From: Candidatus Nyctobacter psychrophilus
GTDB taxonomy: Bacteria > Vulcanimicrobiota > Vulcanimicrobiia > Vulcanimicrobiales > Vulcanimicrobiaceae
DNA length: 35,524 nucleotides
Assembly: GCA_014305025.1 (NCBI GenBank)
Contig: JACRTY010000013.1
Span: 1-35,524 of the forward strand
Reading direction: 5' to 3'
In this document: positions 32,561 through 35,524 of the stretch, one piece after another
Numbering within the stretch: position 1 is the stretch's first letter
Layout: the number at the start of each line of letters is the position of its first letter
Made by a program: the position numbers and the translations under genes
Notes under the pieces: generated by a model
The model's input: the letters and a program-made list of their open reading frames with translations, nothing else
Told to the model about the DNA's origin: nothing
Databases searched by the model: none

Positions 32561-33083
32561 TTCGTTCGGTTGCCCCGCATCAGGAAGTCTTGCATGCGCG
32601 TCGTTAAATAGATGCCGAGGACAACGCCGAAGATCGCATGTGCGACGAAACCGTTCCAGAGCGCATCGACCATGCCGAATTGCGGAAACAAGGCTGGCGC
32701 GATCGCGTAGAAGTCGACCAGCCAAATCACCATTCCGCCCAAGAGGCCAAGAATGAGGAATGCCCACCCGCGTCCGAGCGCCGCACGTCGTCCGAGAACC
32801 ATGCAATCGATGTCGTGATGATGCCGAAGAGCATCGAGAGCAGGTAGTGGATGACGAGTCCCACGATGACGGAGGAGGGAATCGCCTGGTAGCCGGGCGT
32901 CGCGGCCGCTTGACCGAGAACGATCGTCGAGATGAGCCGAGGAGGCGACAAGAACGGCTTGCCCAGCATCTGCGAAAAGAACATCTCAGCGAGAATGAAC
33001 GCCGTTCCCGCTATGATGCCACCGACGATTCCATCACGAATCGTCAGTCCACCCCGCGTGGGCATAACGGCCGAAGCTGCCAT
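32554..33083 (-). pseudogene. Four-helix membrane protein split by a one-base frameshift
   Basis: ATG 33083 has AAGGAG nine bases upstream. The first frame gives GIVGGIIAGTAFILAEMFFS and SSVIVGLVIHYLLSMLFGII. Near 32806 the frame shifts by one base, and the rest continues as GRGWAFLILGLLGGMVIWLV, DFYAIAPALFPQF, then FVAHAIFGVVLGIYL to the stop at 32554. Rejoined it has 176 residues and four helices, collinear with membrane proteins of unknown function that I recall as one piece. It may be a true pseudogene or a sequencing error. Confidence 0.65.
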
Positions 33084-33249
33084 TGCGAAACTCCTTTGTG
33101 TCGATGAGGCGCGCCGCGAACAAGGTGCTGACCGTCGTTCGGCTTACCCTTGCCTTTGCAAACGATCCGAACGCAAGCCGGATATGCATCGATGACGCAT
33201 TCCATGCAGCGAAGGAAAAGGACGCGGTTCCCGGCTACCCCGCGCGCCA
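33084..33249. other. Short gap upstream of the split membrane protein
   Basis: Apart from the AAGGAG ribosome site of the downstream gene at about 33092-33097 (minus strand), I see no gene or clear promoter. Confidence 0.4.
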
Positions 33250-34344
33250 TCACGGCTGTGACGGCGCAGCCGCCGCGTCGGCCGCGTCGGTTGCCCCGGC
33301 CGCTCCGGAGCTTGTGACTTCGTCAAAGCGCCCCACGTCGACGATCAAGCGGAAATCCTTGCGCATCTTGCGTTTCACGAACGCTTCGACCAGCGCAATC
33401 TGAGTAGGCGTGATCGCATGTCCCGAGCGGACGACGATCGTGACTTCGGGAGGGCTCGCCAGCCAATTGACTTTCAGGTTTACGAGCGAGACCTGCGAGA
33501 ACGTCACCGTTCCCGTCAACGAGGCTAGGATTGCGTGCTCGATTTGCGCTTGCTCGATCAAGCGCAACAGGTTTGCCCCCAACGGAACGAGCAACAGCAG
33601 CACGATCGCCGCTGCGCCCAATAGGCGCATCCGAACATGGCGGAAGTCCGCATAGCCTCCGATCAAGTACGCCGCCATGCACGCGACCGTGATCCCCAAG
33701 ACGTTGGTCATGAAGAGCAAGAGGGCGCCGCCCGCGAGTTGGGCATGCATGCGCGACATTTCGAGTCCGACGACGCACAGCGGCGGCATCAGGGCAACGG
33801 CGATGGCCGTGCCGGCGACCGACGCCGAAAGGTCGCGGCGGATCTTGGCAAACCCGCCGATGGCCCCCGCGCACACCGCGATCCCCAAGTCCAGCAGCGT
33901 CGGATACGTACGCGCGGTCGCTTCGCTTCCGAGCGCGCCGTATCCAAAGACCAGCCCCAAGAGATACGAGATGAGCAGCGCAAGCGCTGAGCCTGCCGCC
34001 AAGGTCGCCACCGCTCGGTACGTGAGTCGCCCGTCGCCGTGCAGAACGCCGAAGGAGATGCCTTGTATCGGCATGAGAAGCGGCGCGATGATCATCGCGC
34101 CGATGATCACCGCGGTGCTGTTTTCCAAGAGACCCAGGCTCGCGATTGCGGCGGACGCCGCCGTCAGCGCCACGAAGGGCAGATTCAGCCGCGCGTCGCC
34201 GAGGAGTGTCGCAAGCAGCTGTCCGGGTTTGGAGAGATTGGATCCGGAACGACTCACCGTGCCTTGGGCAGGAAAGGGCTGCGCGGTTTCGGACGTTTGT
34301 CCCACGACCGCCGCTCGGCGCTCAACAATGCGGGGCCAAGACAT
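33250..34344 (-). CDS. DUF389 membrane protein
   Basis: A 364-residue polytopic membrane protein. The DUF389 core is obvious: PFVALTAASAAIASLGLLEN, STAVIIGAMIIAPLLMPIQG, then SASVAGTAIAVALMPPLCVV. About eight helices are followed by a soluble C-terminal domain of about 90 residues (NLKVNWLASPPEVTIVVRSG) and a Gly/Ala/Asp-rich tail. DUF389 proteins are widespread; their biochemical role is not settled. The gene is intact, starting at ATG 34344. Confidence 0.92.
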   Translation of the reverse strand: MSWPRIVERRAAVVGQTSETAQPFPAQGTVSRSGSNLSKPGQLLATLLGDARLNLPFVALTAASAAIASLGLLENSTAVIIGAMIIAPLLMPIQGISFGVLHGDGRLTYRAVATLAAGSALALLISYLLGLVFGYGALGSEATARTYPTLLDLGIAVCAGAIGGFAKIRRDLSASVAGTAIAVALMPPLCVVGLEMSRMHAQLAGGALLLFMTNVLGITVACMAAYLIGGYADFRHVRMRLLGAAAIVLLLLVPLGANLLRLIEQAQIEHAILASLTGTVTFSQVSLVNLKVNWLASPPEVTIVVRSGHAITPTQIALVEAFVKRKMRKDFRLIVDVGRFDEVTSSGAAGATDAADAAAAPSQP

Positions 34345-34495
34345 GTGCTACGCGCGCTACGGCAGCCGAAGCGGCGACTCCCGCAGCGCCACAAGGGGAG
34401 CCGGCTCGGCCCTTACGGCAGCGTCTTTCGGTGCGAGGCGGCTTGTGCTACACTGAAGTTCGCCGGTTGCGACCGGCGGTTTCACGAACGGCCAT
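34345..34495 (+). promoter_or_regulatory. tmRNA promoter region
   Basis: An extended -10, TGCTACACT (34446-34454), lies about 42 bases before the mature tmRNA 5' end. The -35 at about 34426-34431 (TTTCGG) is weak. Transcription from near 34461 would give a 35-base leader, to be removed by RNase P. Confidence 0.5.
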
Positions 34496-34847
34496 GGGGC
34501 TGAGTAGCTTCGACGGGTCAGACCGTGGGCAGTGTAAGCAGGCGGAGTTGCGAGCCCTCCTAAAACGATCGCAACGCGTATACACGCGAACAACAACTAC
34601 GCACTCGCTGCCTAATCTAAGGTAGCGACGGTGCGCGAGGGGTCGCCGGAGCCGCCTCGCTCACCGTCAACAAGTCCGGCTGGGACGGGAAGTCCGCTCT
34701 GCGAACCGTCCGAAATCTACGGAGCTGCCGCCGCCGAAAGTTCGTTTCGAAACGTTCGACGGCCTAAGACAAAATCGAAACTGAGCCTGGAGAAAGCGCT
34801 GGTCCGGCGATTCGGACTCGGGGGGCGGTTCCCCGACAGCTCCACCA
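34496..34847 (+). ncRNA. ssrA: tmRNA (transfer-messenger RNA)
   Basis: Rescues stalled ribosomes and tags the peptide for ClpXP. The ends pair as an alanyl acceptor stem: GGGGCTG (34496-34502) with CAGCTCC (34837-34843), then A and encoded CCA. The 5' end continues AGTAGCTTCGACGGG and the T-arm region is CGGGGGGCGGTTCCCCG, typical of one-piece tmRNA. The tag frame begins GCG at 34586 and reads ANNNYALAA, stopping at TAA 34613-34615. The LAA end is the ClpX recognition signal, which fits with clpX and clpP in this window. The length is 352 bases. Confidence 0.95.
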
Positions 34848-34919
34848 CCGTTTGCACTTGATTCGGGTTTGTACGCTCGTTCTTTTCAGGCGGGCGATCG
34901 CGGGTAACGTACGGCACAC

Positions 34920-35524
34920 GTGAAGAACGTGCGTATCAGAGGCGCATCAGCGCGGCCATCGGTTCCGAGACGATCGCAGCGGCATTGGTGGCAATCGAGA
35001 TTCTTGCCGCACGTCCCGCTTGGGGCGGCGCTGCTTGCCAGCGGACTGATCAACATCGTCGCGGGCCTACAAGGCAGTCACCGCACGCTGGCGGGGACGT
35101 TCGGGTCGTTCGCGAGCATCGGCGAGTCGCTCTCCGTTTTGGGAAGCTCATCGCAGATGCTGCTGGGCGTCGGGCTTGCGCTCGTCGGCGTCGGACTGTT
35201 TTGGCGGCTGCGCGCCGCTTGGGCATTTGCGCTGCTCATCCTCACCGTCACGATCGGTCTCAACGCCGCGCGCGCTCACTGGGATGCCACACTCGCACTG
35301 CCGGTCGCGATCTTCGCCACCTTGATCGCGACGCGCCGGTCATTTCGGCGCAGCACGATCTTAGGGAGCTATTTGATCTCGCTCGCCAGCATTCTGGGCA
35401 TTTTGGCGTACGGAACGTTCGGCACGTATGTGCTCGGGGCCGGCTTTACACCCCAGGTCCGTGATTTTACGACTGCCTTCTATTACACGATCGTCACGTT
35501 GGCGACCGTGGGCTATGGAGACAT
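34920..35524 (+). CDS. Kch-like voltage-gated potassium channel, 5' part
   Basis: A frame open from GTG 34920 to the window end, 201 codons without a stop. It encodes six hydrophobic segments, for example LPHVPLGAALLASGLINIVA, AWAFALLILTVTIGL and ILGSYLISLASILGILAYGT. It then ends in the pore helix and selectivity filter TAFYYTIVTLATVGYGD. The arrangement (short charged N-terminus, helices, then TVGYGD near residue 200) matches E. coli Kch. A cytosolic RCK/TrkA-N domain is expected beyond the window. A second GTG nine bases downstream could be the start. Confidence 0.85.
   Translation, partial: MKNVRIRGASARPSVPRRSQRHWWQSRFLPHVPLGAALLASGLINIVAGLQGSHRTLAGTFGSFASIGESLSVLGSSSQMLLGVGLALVGVGLFWRLRAAWAFALLILTVTIGLNAARAHWDATLALPVAIFATLIATRRSFRRSTILGSYLISLASILGILAYGTFGTYVLGAGFTPQVRDFTTAFYYTIVTLATVGYGD

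Overview
This is a GC-rich bacterial chromosome segment, apparently from a diderm (Gram-negative-type) organism. It encodes a probable outer-membrane beta-barrel protein with a signal peptide, a lipobox lipoprotein and secreted periplasmic proteins. The conserved tig-clpP-clpX block preceded by tRNA-Gly, the tmRNA gene and the frequent GTG/TTG starts are ordinary bacterial features. The overall gene style recalls uncultured lineages such as Eremiobacterota (WPS-2), but this is an impression only; a phylogeny of ClpX or SurE would decide it.

Layout. 1-3.45 kb: tRNA-Gly, then the proteostasis block trigger factor, ClpP, ClpX. 3.5-6.2 kb: a DoxX-like membrane protein, a transposase relic, small membrane ORFs, an aldo/keto-reductase-like scrap and a frameshifted DUF4396 gene. 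6.2-8.3 kb (minus strand): a radical SAM enzyme overlapping a glycosyltransferase/AhpD fusion. 8.5-10.5 kb: Ada and a nitroreductase. 10.5-13 kb: DsbD remnants, a beta-propeller lipoprotein, an outer-membrane protein and a sterol-desaturase remnant. 13-15.6 kb (minus strand): a MerA-like flavoprotein coupled to a family 2 glycosyltransferase, then a DUF1801 protein. 15.7-18.7 kb: an alcohol-dehydrogenase remnant, a secreted helical protein and an alpha-glucan phosphorylase. 18.7-19.9 kb: a VapBC-type module with a near-consensus, apparently leaderless promoter, divergent from a frameshifted membrane protein. 19.9-21.6 kb: a stand-alone Clp-N protein, a COG1950 membrane protein and SurE. 21.7-25.2 kb: a VOC protein, a nucleotidyltransferase fused to a small helical domain, a truncated Yellow/MRJP-like fragment, PadR plus its partner membrane protein, and an alpha/beta-hydrolase that seems to lack its catalytic Ser and His. 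25.7-28.6 kb: an MntA/HepT-type module with a broken HEPN gene, then a group II intron with a frameshifted reverse transcriptase. 28.6-29.9 kb: mostly non-coding, with an rplL fragment and a frameshifted coiled-coil gene. 30-34.3 kb: a Na+/H+ antiporter, a PIN/AbrB module, a decayed copy of part of the antiporter, a frameshifted membrane protein and a DUF389 protein. 34.5-35.5 kb: tmRNA and the 5' part of a Kch-like K+ channel gene that runs off the end.

The most striking overall property is the number of broken or fragmentary genes (about fifteen) between intact housekeeping genes. Several carry a single-base frameshift, which could be sequencing error. Others (DsbD, sterol desaturase, alcohol dehydrogenase, the antiporter copy, rplL, transposase) have large deletions and must be real decay. 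The best candidates for unusual biology are the glycosyltransferase-AhpD/radical SAM operon with its likely partner operon (GT2 plus MerA-like flavoprotein), the stand-alone Clp-N protein, the hydrolase without catalytic residues, and the toxin-antitoxin control region with its leaderless promoter.
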